Assembly: GCA_002371025.1 (NCBI GenBank)
Contig: DFFQ01000074.1
Location: 1 to 21,174, forward strand
DNA length: 21,174 nucleotides
Reading direction: 5' to 3'
DNA from: Lachnospiraceae bacterium UBA3772
GTDB taxonomy: Bacteria > Bacillota > Clostridia > Lachnospirales > Lachnospiraceae
Each line of letters opens with the position of its first letter. Positions within the stretch are counted from its first letter, which is position 1. The notes beneath the pieces are model-generated. The model saw only the letters and a program-made list of their open reading frames with translations. It was not told the origin of the DNA and searched no databases. Of this stretch, positions 1-8,304 are shown piece by piece. The translations under genes and the position numbers were made by a program.

Positions 1-2
1 CC

Positions 3-581
3 AGGAATATTATCAGATGAATCTCCCATAAGCCCCTTAAGATCGATGAACTCATAGGGAGTAACCCCGTAGGCCTCTATTACATCAGTGTCATGATAAT
101 TTTCAATTATAGTCTGGCCGCCTTTTGTCTTAGGGATCCTTATAAGTACTTTATCTGTAGCAAGCTGAAGAAGGTCTCTATCTCCTGAAAGTACCGTTAC
201 ATCAAACCCTTCTTTAATACCAAGACGTGAAGCTGTACCAATAAGATCATCAGCTTCAAAGCCTGCCATTTCCATTATCTTTATATTCATGGCACGAAGA
301 ATATCCTTGATGATAGGGAACTGCTCTCTTAATTCATCAGCCATAGGACTTCTTGTTCCTTTATATTCAGGATACATTTTATGTCTGAAGGTAGGTTCAT
401 GCAGATCAAATGCAACAATGATATGATCCGGTTTTTCTTCATCATAGATCTTAAAGAATATATTTAAAAATCCAAGTAAAGCATTGGTATGGATACCCTT
501 TGAATTTGTAAGAGTTGAAGGTAGTCCATAGAACGCCCTGTTCATTATGCTGTTTCCATCAATCAGAAGTAATTTTGCCAT
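3..581 (-). CDS. polA: DNA polymerase I, N-terminal part (cut by window edge)
   Basis: These are the first 193 codons of DNA polymerase I; the rest lies beyond the left edge. The visible part is the 5'-3' exonuclease (FEN-like) domain that removes RNA primers and repair flaps. It begins MAKLLLIDGNSIMNRAFYG, with the metal-binding Asp in LLIDGNS. Further on come an arched-region FRHKMYPEYKG motif, the metal-site motif GFEADDLIG and LSGDRDLLQL, and the cut falls in the helix-hairpin-helix part after LMGDSSDNIPG. The ATG is at 581-579, and a GGTGGAG ribosome-binding site lies inside the end of the upstream zinc-finger gene, which overlaps polA by 23 bases, so the two are probably translationally coupled. 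Whether the 3'-5' proofreading domain is active cannot be seen here. Identity is close to certain from the family motifs. Confidence 0.96.
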   Translation of the reverse strand, partial: MAKLLLIDGNSIMNRAFYGLPSTLTNSKGIHTNALLGFLNIFFKIYDEEKPDHIIVAFDLHEPTFRHKMYPEYKGTRSPMADELREQFPIIKDILRAMNIKIMEMAGFEADDLIGTASRLGIKEGFDVTVLSGDRDLLQLATDKVLIRIPKTKGGQTIIENYHDTDVIEAYGVTPYEFIDLKGLMGDSSDNIP

Positions 582-1164
582 TTATTATATCTCCACCAAC
601 ATTTAAAATTTCAGAATTTACAGTAAGGATTTCATTATATCCTCTTATCTTATTATATATATTTTGTGTTTCCATCTCTTTATAAGAGATAACCTCAACA
701 TGATCTAACAGGAAGAACTTTTCTTTACTTGTGCTAAGAATCTTATTATTCATAAGCAGACCATCATATAATTTAGTCGCAAAATAATCTTCTCCCTGAG
801 CTTCTAATTTGGTATCCTGTTCAAATTTATAAACCCTGCTAATGCATTGAGCATAAAATAAACCCATAAATACAATGATAAGAAAAAGAATGAAAGAATA
901 AGCAGAAAATCGGATGTTTTTCCTTCCTTTTGCTTTGGATAGAAGTTTTGTCAGATCCTGATCAAGACTTTTCTTAAAATCCGTAGATGTTTTCTTATTA
1001 TCACTAAGCTGTCTCATGCCTACGATAAGAGTATAGTAAGTCTCAAGTTCATCATAACACTTAGGACAATTTCTCATATGAAGGACAAAATCCACTTGTT
1101 TTTCTTCAGGAATCTTTCCCTCAATAAAAGGCATTATATAAGATTGTGCTTCAAGATGATCCAT
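559..1164 (-). CDS. Putative anti-sigma-factor-like zinc-finger membrane protein (zf-HC2 type)
   Basis: This is a 201-residue protein of unknown role. The N-terminus carries His29-x3-Cys33-x2-Cys36 (HMRNCPKC), the signature of the putative zinc-finger (zf-HC2) found in anti-sigma factors of ECF sigma factors. After a basic linker comes one membrane segment at about residues 88-107 (FILFLIIVFMGLFYAQ), followed by a roughly 95-residue segment, predicted extracytoplasmic, with no motif I recognise. This layout (zinc finger inside, one helix, sensor outside) suits a regulator of a membrane signal, but no sigma factor lies next to it in the visible sequence. Its stop lies 23 bases inside polA. A candidate extended -10 promoter at 1205-1213 and the ilvC terminator upstream suggest it starts its own transcript with polA. 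The ribosome-binding site is weak (AAAGG). The function is inferred from domain architecture only. Confidence 0.8.
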   Translation of the reverse strand: MDHLEAQSYIMPFIEGKIPEEKQVDFVLHMRNCPKCYDELETYYTLIVGMRQLSDNKKTSTDFKKSLDQDLTKLLSKAKGRKNIRFSAYSFILFLIIVFMGLFYAQCISRVYKFEQDTKLEAQGEDYFATKLYDGLLMNNKILSTSKEKFFLLDHVEVISYKEMETQNIYNKIRGYNEILTVNSEILNVGGDIINGKITSD

Positions 1165-1204
1165 AAACCTTTTGTCCCTTTAAATCTAAAAAAATTACTG
1201 ATTT

Positions 1205-1213
1205 AGTATATCA
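1205..1213 (-). promoter_or_regulatory. Candidate extended -10 promoter for zinc-finger gene and polA
   Basis: On the minus strand the sequence reads TGATATACT, that is a TG-N extension plus the -10 hexamer TATACT, about 40 bases upstream of the ATG at 1164. No good -35 is visible, as expected for an extended -10 promoter. It lies between the ilvC terminator and the gene, where a promoter is needed. Confidence 0.5.
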
Positions 1214-1253
1214 CAAATCATAATAAATATATAGGTTCTAATTATCCATGAAA

Positions 1254-1284
1254 TAAAAAAGAGAGCTGCTAAAAGCAACCCTCT
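1254..1284 (-). terminator. Rho-independent terminator of ilvN-ilvC
   Basis: Minus-strand reading gives a 10-bp stem, AGAGGGTTGC pairing with GCAGCTCTCT (two G-U wobbles), a TTTTA loop, and then a run of T. It lies about 20 bases past the ilvC stop codon and separates ilvN-ilvC from the zinc-finger/polA transcript. Confidence 0.88.
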
Positions 1285-1305
1285 ATATTCTTAATATATC
1301 AAATA

Positions 1306-2361
<1,056 letters not shown>

Positions 2362-2387
2362 TCAGTTGCCTGAATGATATAATTGAA

Positions 2388-2864
2388 TTAACCTCTTGCA
2401 AGACCTGTAAGACCAGTTCTAACAAGCTCTTTAATATCGAAACCACTAAGAAGATTAATGAAAGCTTCGACCTTATTAAGATTACCAGTGATCTCAATCA
2501 TAAGAGAATCCACTGAAACATCAACTATATTAGCTCTGAATACATTTGCCATTGAAATTATTTCCTGACGCTGTTTCATATCACACTGAACCTTGATAAG
2601 TACAAGTTCGCGACATACAGACTCACCGTCTTTAAGTTCAACAACTTCAACCACATCTTCAAGTTTCATAAGCTGATTCTTAATCTGAGTGAGGATTCTG
2701 TCATCACCACTGACCGCAACAGTCATACGAGAATATTTAGGATTCTCTGTCACACCAACTGTTAAACTATCAATATTGTATCCTCTGCGACTGAACATAC
2801 CTGACACACGTGAAAGAACGCCATAGGTATTATCAACAAGAAGTGAAAGAACTTTTGTCTTCAT
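2388..2864 (-). CDS. ilvN: Acetolactate synthase small (regulatory) subunit
   Basis: The 158-residue regulatory subunit of acetohydroxyacid synthase increases activity of the catalytic subunit and carries valine feedback inhibition. The N-terminal ACT domain (about 1-75) starts with LLVDNTYGVLSRVSGMFSRR and YNIDSL, which is diagnostic for IlvN/IlvH. A second, ACT-like C-terminal domain (about 82-158) contains the IMIEITGN and FDIKELVRTGLTGLARG segments. An AAGGTGG ribosome-binding site sits 9 bases before the ATG. The gene heads a unit with ilvC under a strong SigA-type promoter. Unusually, the catalytic subunit gene ilvB is not beside it, so it must be elsewhere if the enzyme is made. The symbol ilvH is used for the same family in other genomes. 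Confidence 0.96.
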   Translation of the reverse strand: MKTKVLSLLVDNTYGVLSRVSGMFSRRGYNIDSLTVGVTENPKYSRMTVAVSGDDRILTQIKNQLMKLEDVVEVVELKDGESVCRELVLIKVQCDMKQRQEIISMANVFRANIVDVSVDSLMIEITGNLNKVEAFINLLSGFDIKELVRTGLTGLARG

Positions 2865-2896
2865 ATTTGCAATCCACCTTTCAATTCATAAAACAC

Positions 2897-2924
2897 ATTG
2901 TAACACAAGATTTATTATTGTCAA
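2897..2924 (-). promoter_or_regulatory. SigA-type promoter for ilvN-ilvC
   Basis: On the minus strand: -35 TTGACA (2924-2919), a 16-base spacer, -10 TACAAT (2902-2897). Transcription should start near 2890, giving a leader of about 26 bases before the ilvN ATG. That is too short for a T-box or a leader-peptide attenuator, so any control by amino-acid supply would have to act on the promoter itself. Confidence 0.85.
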
Positions 2925-2981
2925 CAAAAATTAGTTCATAAATACATTTTCACCGTAATATTTTTTCTTAAGTGAAATAAA

Positions 2982-5417
2982 TCATTTATGAAGTAATCTG
3001 TCAACAAGCTGAACACATTCGTTTGCATCTCTGGAATATCCATCAGCTTTTATTTCGTCGCAAAAGCTTTGAGATACCACAGCTCCTCCAACAATAATCT
3101 TTATCTTCACCTTTTTTTCTCTGGCATAATCCACTACTTCTTTCATCTTCATCATAGTAGTGGTCATAAGAGCAGATAAGCCTATAATATCAGCATTGTT
3201 CTTAAGGGCTTCATCAATTATTACCTCCTTAGGAACATCTTTTCCAATATCAATTACATTATAACCGTAATTCTTTAACATTAAAACACAAAGATTTTTA
3301 CCAATTTCATGAACATCTCCCTCTACTGAAGCAAAAACAATAGTGCCTTTTGGAGGTTCATTTGTATTTTTTTCAAGGAAAGGACTGAGATAATCAATTG
3401 CAGTATCCATTGCATTGGCACCGGCTATTAGCTGAGGCAGGAAAAATTTTTTCTCATCAAATAATTCACCAACTCTTGTTATAGCGGGAATAAGCTCATT
3501 ATCTATTATACTTTGAGCTGTCTTTCCCTCTTTCATTTCTTCTTTAACTAAATTAACTATCTTATTCTTTCCGCCTTCAATTACTGCATCATATACAGGA
3601 CTGATGGATTTTTCACCAGTTTTTTCATCTTTTTTTGAAACTGTTTTTTCATTTGCTGCGGCTGTTTCAATCTTTTTAACACGAGTTACATAAAGATTAT
3701 CAGCGCCTTCCTTTGCCATCAAAAGATCTGATGCATATAAAGCATTCATCAGCTGATCCTGACCAGGATTTGCAATTGCCATTGTAAGCCCGCACTGGAT
3801 AGCCATTGTAAGGAACGCTGTATTTACATTAATTCTTTCAGGCAATCCGAAGGATATATTAGAAAGCCCGCATATTGTAGGAAGTTTTAATTCATCATGG
3901 CAATATCTTATGGTATCTAAAGTAAGTTTTGCAGCTTTTGGATCTGCACCCACTGTAGAAACAAGTCCATCCACCACAAGATCTTCCCTGGTCAGACCTT
4001 CTTCTAATGCAATACGAACAAGTTCATCAATTATCTTCTTCTTTTCTTCCATAGTTGAAGGTATTCCCTCATCTGAAACGGGAAGAAGAATACACATAGC
4101 ATTATATTTCTTTGCTATCTTAAATATAGGCCTGGTCTTCTTTGTTTCTAACGAAACAGAATTAATAAGCGCGCGGCCAGGATATATGCGGAGTGCAGCT
4201 TCCAGAACATCGATAAAACTTGAATCGATACAAAGAGGAAGGGAAGTAATTCCTGTTACTTCATAAATTGACTTAAGCATCATCTCTTTCTCATCGATTC
4301 CGTTCATACCCATATTGATATCTAATACAGCAGCATTATTCTCTTCCTGAGATATAGCCATATCAGAAACCATAGAAAGACTACCTTCTCTAAGTTCTGC
4401 CTGAAGCTTCTTTTTTCCTGTAGGATTAATTCTTTCACCCACCACAAGAAGCGGACCATCAAGATCAATAGTTTGAAGCTGTCTTTCTGATGTAAGTACT
4501 CTTCTTTTTTCTTTATTAATTTCAGGATGAGGCATATGTCTTACAGCATTCTTTAAAGCAGCAATATGATCCGGTCTCGAACCACAGCAGCCACCTACAA
4601 ATGTTGCACCATTTTCAACTAACTTTTTACCGCACTCAGCAAAATACTGAGGAGTCATTAAATAAACGGATTCCCCATCAATAAGTTCCGGCATACCAGC
4701 ATTAGGCTTTGCAAAAATCGGAATATTAGCATATTCCTTCATCTGTTTTAAAAACTCCACCATCTCTTCAGGACCTGTAGAACAATTCATCCCTACAGCG
4801 TCAGCTCCAAGTCCCTGAAGTACAACAACCGCTACTTCTGGTGGTGTACCAAAGAGAGATTTTCCATCCTCATTAAATGTCATACTAACAATAACAGGAA
4901 TATCCTCACTTAATTCTCTTATAGCAATTACAGCAGCACGGCATTCCTGAAGGCTCATCATTGTTTCAACAACAATAAGGTCTACACCGGCATCAATAAG
5001 GGCACCAGCCTGTTCTTTATAAACATCAACCAGCTCCTCAAATCTCAGGTCACCAATAGGATAAAGCTGTCTTCCTGTCATGGTCATATCACCGGCTACA
5101 TATCCTCTATAATTGCATCTTTTTACAGCTTCTTTAGAAATAGCCACAAGACGCTTATTCATCTCTACTGTTTTATCCTCAAGATGATATTCTTTTAATT
5201 TTATTCTATTGCAGGTAAATGTGGATGCATAAATAACAGATGAACCAGACTCAATAAATTTAGTCTGAATATCAATAAGGATCTCCGGATGATCTAAAAC
5301 CCAGCTCTCCGGACATACTCCAAGGGGCATACCCTTGGCCATAAGATTTGTACCAGTGGCACCGTCAAGACATATAATGCCACTATCAAGAAGATTTCTA
5401 AATTCCTGTCTATTCAT
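2982..5417 (-). CDS. metH: Cobalamin-dependent methionine synthase lacking the reactivation domain
   Basis: The 811-residue protein moves a methyl group from methyltetrahydrofolate through cobalamin to homocysteine, making methionine. Domains in order: homocysteine methyltransferase barrel (about 1-300) with zinc ligands Cys212 and the Cys277-Cys278 pair (VGGCCGSRPDH); folate-binding barrel (about 315-580) starting GPLLVVGERINPTG; a charged Lys/Glu linker (about 582-606); and a cobalamin module (about 610-811) with helical cap FFLPQLIAGANAMDTAI and the cobalamin-ligating DVHEIGKN motif (Asp701, His703, Gly706). The protein ends directly after the cobalamin fold. The C-terminal AdoMet reactivation domain of the roughly 1200-residue E. 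coli enzyme is absent, so reactivation would need a separate protein. Short MetH forms are known in other bacteria. Its start is 5 bases after rnhA, whose last codons (GGAGAT) form the ribosome-binding site. No SAM or cobalamin riboswitch fits upstream. Confidence 0.95.
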   Translation of the reverse strand: MNRQEFRNLLDSGIICLDGATGTNLMAKGMPLGVCPESWVLDHPEILIDIQTKFIESGSSVIYASTFTCNRIKLKEYHLEDKTVEMNKRLVAISKEAVKRCNYRGYVAGDMTMTGRQLYPIGDLRFEELVDVYKEQAGALIDAGVDLIVVETMMSLQECRAAVIAIRELSEDIPVIVSMTFNEDGKSLFGTPPEVAVVVLQGLGADAVGMNCSTGPEEMVEFLKQMKEYANIPIFAKPNAGMPELIDGESVYLMTPQYFAECGKKLVENGATFVGGCCGSRPDHIAALKNAVRHMPHPEINKEKRRVLTSERQLQTIDLDGPLLVVGERINPTGKKKLQAELREGSLSMVSDMAISQEENNAAVLDINMGMNGIDEKEMMLKSIYEVTGITSLPLCIDSSFIDVLEAALRIYPGRALINSVSLETKKTRPIFKIAKKYNAMCILLPVSDEGIPSTMEEKKKIIDELVRIALEEGLTREDLVVDGLVSTVGADPKAAKLTLDTIRYCHDELKLPTICGLSNISFGLPERINVNTAFLTMAIQCGLTMAIANPGQDQLMNALYASDLLMAKEGADNLYVTRVKKIETAAANEKTVSKKDEKTGEKSISPVYDAVIEGGKNKIVNLVKEEMKEGKTAQSIIDNELIPAITRVGELFDEKKFFLPQLIAGANAMDTAIDYLSPFLEKNTNEPPKGTIVFASVEGDVHEIGKNLCVLMLKNYGYNVIDIGKDVPKEVIIDEALKNNADIIGLSALMTTTMMKMKEVVDYAREKKVKIKIIVGGAVVSQSFCDEIKADGYSRDANECVQLVDRLLHK

Positions 5418-5422
5418 ACTTT

Positions 5423-5899
5423 TTAATCTCCAAATGTATCATCCAGCAGCATGTCCCCATCAGCAGCTGCAGTTGCAAGTTCGTCACATCTTTCATTACC
5501 CGGGTTTCCGGCATGTCCTTTAACCCAGACATAAGTACAATCATGAATCTCCATGGCTTTTAAAAGCCTTTGCCATAGATTTTTATTTTTTACAGGTTCA
5601 TTCTTTCCCCTTTTCCAGCCTTTTTTTATCCAGCCTTCAATCCAGTTATCATTAAAGGCGCGGCATACATACTGAGAATCTGTATAGATGGTAACCTGAC
5701 ATGGTTTGATAAGAGCTTCAAGACCGGTGATAACACCCAATAATTCCATTCTATTATTAGTAGTCTTTTTAAACCCCTGAGAAAATTCTCTTATATGAAC
5801 TTCACCATCTGGAGCAGTATATTCTATTCTAGTACCAAATCCTCCAGGTCCATCAGGATTTCCCCTGGCAGAACCATCAGAATAAAGAATTACTTTCAT
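5423..5899 (-). CDS. rnhA: Ribonuclease HI
   Basis: The 158-residue type 1 RNase H cuts the RNA strand of RNA-DNA hybrids (R-loops, primers). All catalytic residues are visible: Asp8 in YSDGSARGNP, Glu52 in NNRMELLG, Asp74 in YTDSQYV, His129 in VKGHAGNPGNE, and Asp139 in RCDELA. The basic handle typical of the E. coli type (GWKRGKN, WIKKGW) is present. There is no N-terminal hybrid-binding domain. The AAGAGG ribosome-binding site is well placed. It lies 21 bases after scpB and 5 before metH, so it is most likely part of the long pgeF-to-metH operon. The window also encodes the unrelated RNase HII. Confidence 0.97.
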   Translation of the reverse strand: MKVILYSDGSARGNPDGPGGFGTRIEYTAPDGEVHIREFSQGFKKTTNNRMELLGVITGLEALIKPCQVTIYTDSQYVCRAFNDNWIEGWIKKGWKRGKNEPVKNKNLWQRLLKAMEIHDCTYVWVKGHAGNPGNERCDELATAAADGDMLLDDTFGD

Positions 5900-5920
5900 T
5901 CAATAAACCTCTTATTTAAA

Positions 5921-6502
5921 CTAAACTTCTACATTAATAACTCCTGCTTCTTCTTCAGCTTCTTTTCTAAAATCAGCCATTTTTGCAGGATCGATATCCG
6001 GAAGATCATCCATGGAAGAAATTCCAAAACATCTAAGGAAATCATCCGTTGTACCAAAAAGTATAGGATGTCCCGGAGCATCAAGTCTGCCAACTTCAGT
6101 TATAAGATTATATTCTACAAGCTTATTAACTGCATGAGCAGAAGACACCCCTCTTATCTTTTCAATCTCAACCCTGGTAACCGGCTGCTTATAAGCAACT
6201 ATGGAAAGGGTCTCAAGTAAAACATCTGTAAGAGAATGAGACTTAGGAACATTTACCAGTTTGATAAGTTCCTCATAATATTCAGTCTTTGTACAAAGCT
6301 GATATCTCTCTCCATTATCAAAATCAACTACTCTGATTCCTCTATCCTCTTCCTCATATTTCTTTTGTAATTCAAATACAAGCTGTTTTACTTCTTCTTT
6401 ATCTGTTTCAAGGGCTGTAGAAAGCTGATCCAGAGTTACTGCGTCTCCCGCAGCGAAAAGTATTGCTTCTATAGCCGCATATTGATTCTTATTATTATCC
6501 AT
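5921..6502 (-). CDS. scpB: Segregation and condensation protein B
   Basis: The 193-residue ScpB is a dimer that joins ScpA and the SMC ATPase to form the bacterial condensin, which compacts and segregates the chromosome. Typical family segments are AAIEAILFAAGDAVTLDQL at the N-terminus (first winged helix), LLETLSIVAYKQPVTRVEIEKIRGVS in the second winged helix, and GRLDAPGHPILFGTTDDFL near the end. The C-terminus after about residue 175 is an acidic tail. It starts 8 bases after the scpA stop, with AGGTGG as ribosome-binding site. smc itself is not in the window. Confidence 0.97.
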   Translation of the reverse strand: MDNNKNQYAAIEAILFAAGDAVTLDQLSTALETDKEEVKQLVFELQKKYEEEDRGIRVVDFDNGERYQLCTKTEYYEELIKLVNVPKSHSLTDVLLETLSIVAYKQPVTRVEIEKIRGVSSAHAVNKLVEYNLITEVGRLDAPGHPILFGTTDDFLRCFGISSMDDLPDIDPAKMADFRKEAEEEAGVINVEV

Positions 6503-6510
6503 AATCCCAC

Positions 6511-7266
6511 CTATTCAAGCGAATCTATTACTATATCCCCAAATATCTCATCCTGTCTTACCGTGATAAATCCAGTTTTCATAAGTTCAAGCACTGCCAT
6601 AAATGAAACAATGATATTGATCTTACCATGATGTCTTCCTAAAAGTGTTTTAAAATTGATACTCTTAAGACCTTTGATATCATTTCTTATTTCTATCATC
6701 CTGTCTTCAATCTTAATTTCATCTCTGGTGATGGTACCAAATTTACTTCTTACCTGGTCAACTCTGTCAGTTTCTCGTCTCATAAGAGCTCTGAAGACTT
6801 CCTGTAATTTAGCAAGAGTCACATCTCCCACTACCTCTGCCGGATCAACTGGTTCTTCATAATTTTTAACTTCTTTTGGGATTGCTTCTTTACCATAAAA
6901 TGACTTTGAAGCATCTATTTCCATATCTTTAAGTTCATAGGAAGCATATTTATAAACCTTATATTCAAGAAGAGCTTTAACAAGTTCAGCTCTTGGATCT
7001 TCTTCCTCTTCTTCTTTAACTTCTTCTTCCTTTGGAAGGAGCATTTTGGATTTAATAGCTATAAGTTCAGCAGCCATAACAAGGAAGTCGCTCATCAGAT
7101 CCATATCTTCCGTTTCCATTGCATCAATATAAGCCATGTACTGATCAGTGATTTCAACAATAGGAATATCAAAAATATTAAATTTATTCTTATCGATCAA
7201 ATGAAGAAGAAGGTCTAAAGGTCCTTCAAAATCATTGAGCTTAATATCTAATTCTGTCCTTGCCAT
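6511..7266 (-). CDS. scpA: Segregation and condensation protein A
   Basis: The 251-residue ScpA kleisin bridges the SMC heads and binds ScpB. The N-terminal domain with LNDFEGPLDLLLHLIDKNKF and DIPIVEITDQYMAYI is the conserved SMC-neck-binding part. A strongly acidic stretch (KEEEVKEEEEEDP, about 101-113) marks the linker, and the C-terminal winged helix ends in GFITVRQDEIFGDIVI, which contacts the other SMC head. Length is normal for Firmicutes. It lies 12 bases after the SGNH-like gene and 8 before scpB; the scpA-scpB pairing is standard, whereas the SGNH neighbour is not. Confidence 0.97.
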   Translation of the reverse strand: MARTELDIKLNDFEGPLDLLLHLIDKNKFNIFDIPIVEITDQYMAYIDAMETEDMDLMSDFLVMAAELIAIKSKMLLPKEEEVKEEEEEDPRAELVKALLEYKVYKYASYELKDMEIDASKSFYGKEAIPKEVKNYEEPVDPAEVVGDVTLAKLQEVFRALMRRETDRVDQVRSKFGTITRDEIKIEDRMIEIRNDIKGLKSINFKTLLGRHHGKINIIVSFMAVLELMKTGFITVRQDEIFGDIVIDSLE

Positions 7267-7278
7267 GATAAGTTTTTC

Positions 7279-8298
7279 CTACTTTTTCTTATATCTATGA
7301 GTTTTTATATATCTCACCATTCGCTCTGCAAGATCTGCATTATAATGCTTACCGTCTGCGGAATGACCTTCAGGCATATAGCCTTCGTCATTTGATATAG
7401 ACGCTGCAATGTCAAGGTAGATAACATCTCCTCTATCATGACACATATCTCTTAAAGCTTTATTGAACTTTTTAATATTATCAATATTAAATATAACCTT
7501 ATCTCCATCAGATATAGATTTGGTTACAGGAGCAACATTTGAAACATAAACGGTAGCATCTGGATTATGCTTATAGATCACATCAATAAGTTCACTGATG
7601 TCTTCTGTAAATATATCCACATATGCCCAACCAATTTCATTTATTCCAAACTGAATGTAATAATTATCATAATTTGTTGCATTAATTGCTTCAACTACAG
7701 TAAGCGAATTTCCATCCACATTAATAACTTTCTCATCATCAATATGATCAATGGTAAGTCCTTTATAAGCAAAAGCATTCATATTACTCTGACCGCCATA
7801 CATAGAAAGGCCTTCAGTTCTGGAATCCCCAATAAAAACTGTCTTATCAAAATATGAATCATCAGCTAAAGTATAATCCCTTTCAAAACGGAACATATCA
7901 TAAGAATCATCATACTTTATATCCTTAAGCGGCTTAAGACTTGTGCCGTCATCTAAAGGATCATCCTTAAATAATTCTTCTAACCGCTTATCAGTTCCCT
8001 CACGTGCCGAAGCTGCTTTTTCTTCAGTCTTAACTGCTTCTGTAGTTATTTCAGTTGTTTTTTCGACTGTTACCTCAGTTGTTACTTCCGTAGTATTTTC
8101 TGATATAGCTTCAGCATCACCGTTTGATGCATCCAGCTCTTTTGCATTAGTATCACTGCATACAAAATAGGCTTCAACAACCGGTTTATTATTCTTATAA
8201 TGTCCAATTTTCAGGTATTTAAAGCTAAAAAGTGCACCACTAAAAGCAATGAGGCTCAAACCTAAGATCCTCATTGCATATCTATCATTATTTCTCAT
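7279..8298 (-). CDS. Membrane-anchored SGNH/GDSL hydrolase-like protein
   Basis: This 339-residue protein has a membrane anchor near the N-terminus (about residues 9-27, ILGLSLIAFSGALFSFKYL) after basic residues, with no lipobox. A Thr/Glu/Val-rich low-complexity spacer follows (about 68-95, with repeats such as TTEVTTEVT), then a catalytic-like domain. Block I is VFIGDSRTEGLSMYGG with the nucleophile candidate Ser159; a GINE motif (Asn220) stands where the family usually has GxND; and ADGKHYN gives the Asp315/His318 pair of block V. So all three triad positions are filled. The family includes esterases, lipases and acyl-transferases acting on lipids, sugars or cell-wall polymers. Activity outside the membrane, on wall polymers or exported glycans, is my inference. 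It sits 6 bases after gpsA and 12 before scpA. The ribosome-binding site is weak. Confidence 0.85.
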   Translation of the reverse strand: MRNNDRYAMRILGLSLIAFSGALFSFKYLKIGHYKNNKPVVEAYFVCSDTNAKELDASNGDAEAISENTTEVTTEVTVEKTTEITTEAVKTEEKAASAREGTDKRLEELFKDDPLDDGTSLKPLKDIKYDDSYDMFRFERDYTLADDSYFDKTVFIGDSRTEGLSMYGGQSNMNAFAYKGLTIDHIDDEKVINVDGNSLTVVEAINATNYDNYYIQFGINEIGWAYVDIFTEDISELIDVIYKHNPDATVYVSNVAPVTKSISDGDKVIFNIDNIKKFNKALRDMCHDRGDVIYLDIAASISNDEGYMPEGHSADGKHYNADLAERMVRYIKTHRYKKK

Positions 8299-8304
8299 TT
8301 TAAA

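Noticed and set aside
2865..2981. T-box or leader-peptide attenuator for ilvN-ilvC
   Set aside because: The promoter at 2897-2924 leaves about 26 bases of leader and there is no antiterminator/terminator pair or T-box sequence.
2940..2981. Terminator after metH
   Set aside because: A 6-bp TTTCAC/GTGAAA pairing with a long A-rich loop and no T run is too weak to call.
3910..4266. Plus-strand open frame of 118 codons inside metH
   Set aside because: It lies wholly antisense to well-conserved metH codons, has no ribosome-binding site and no family features; a shadow frame. The same holds for the other plus-strand frames inside ilvC, scpA, the SGNH gene, the permease and rbgA.
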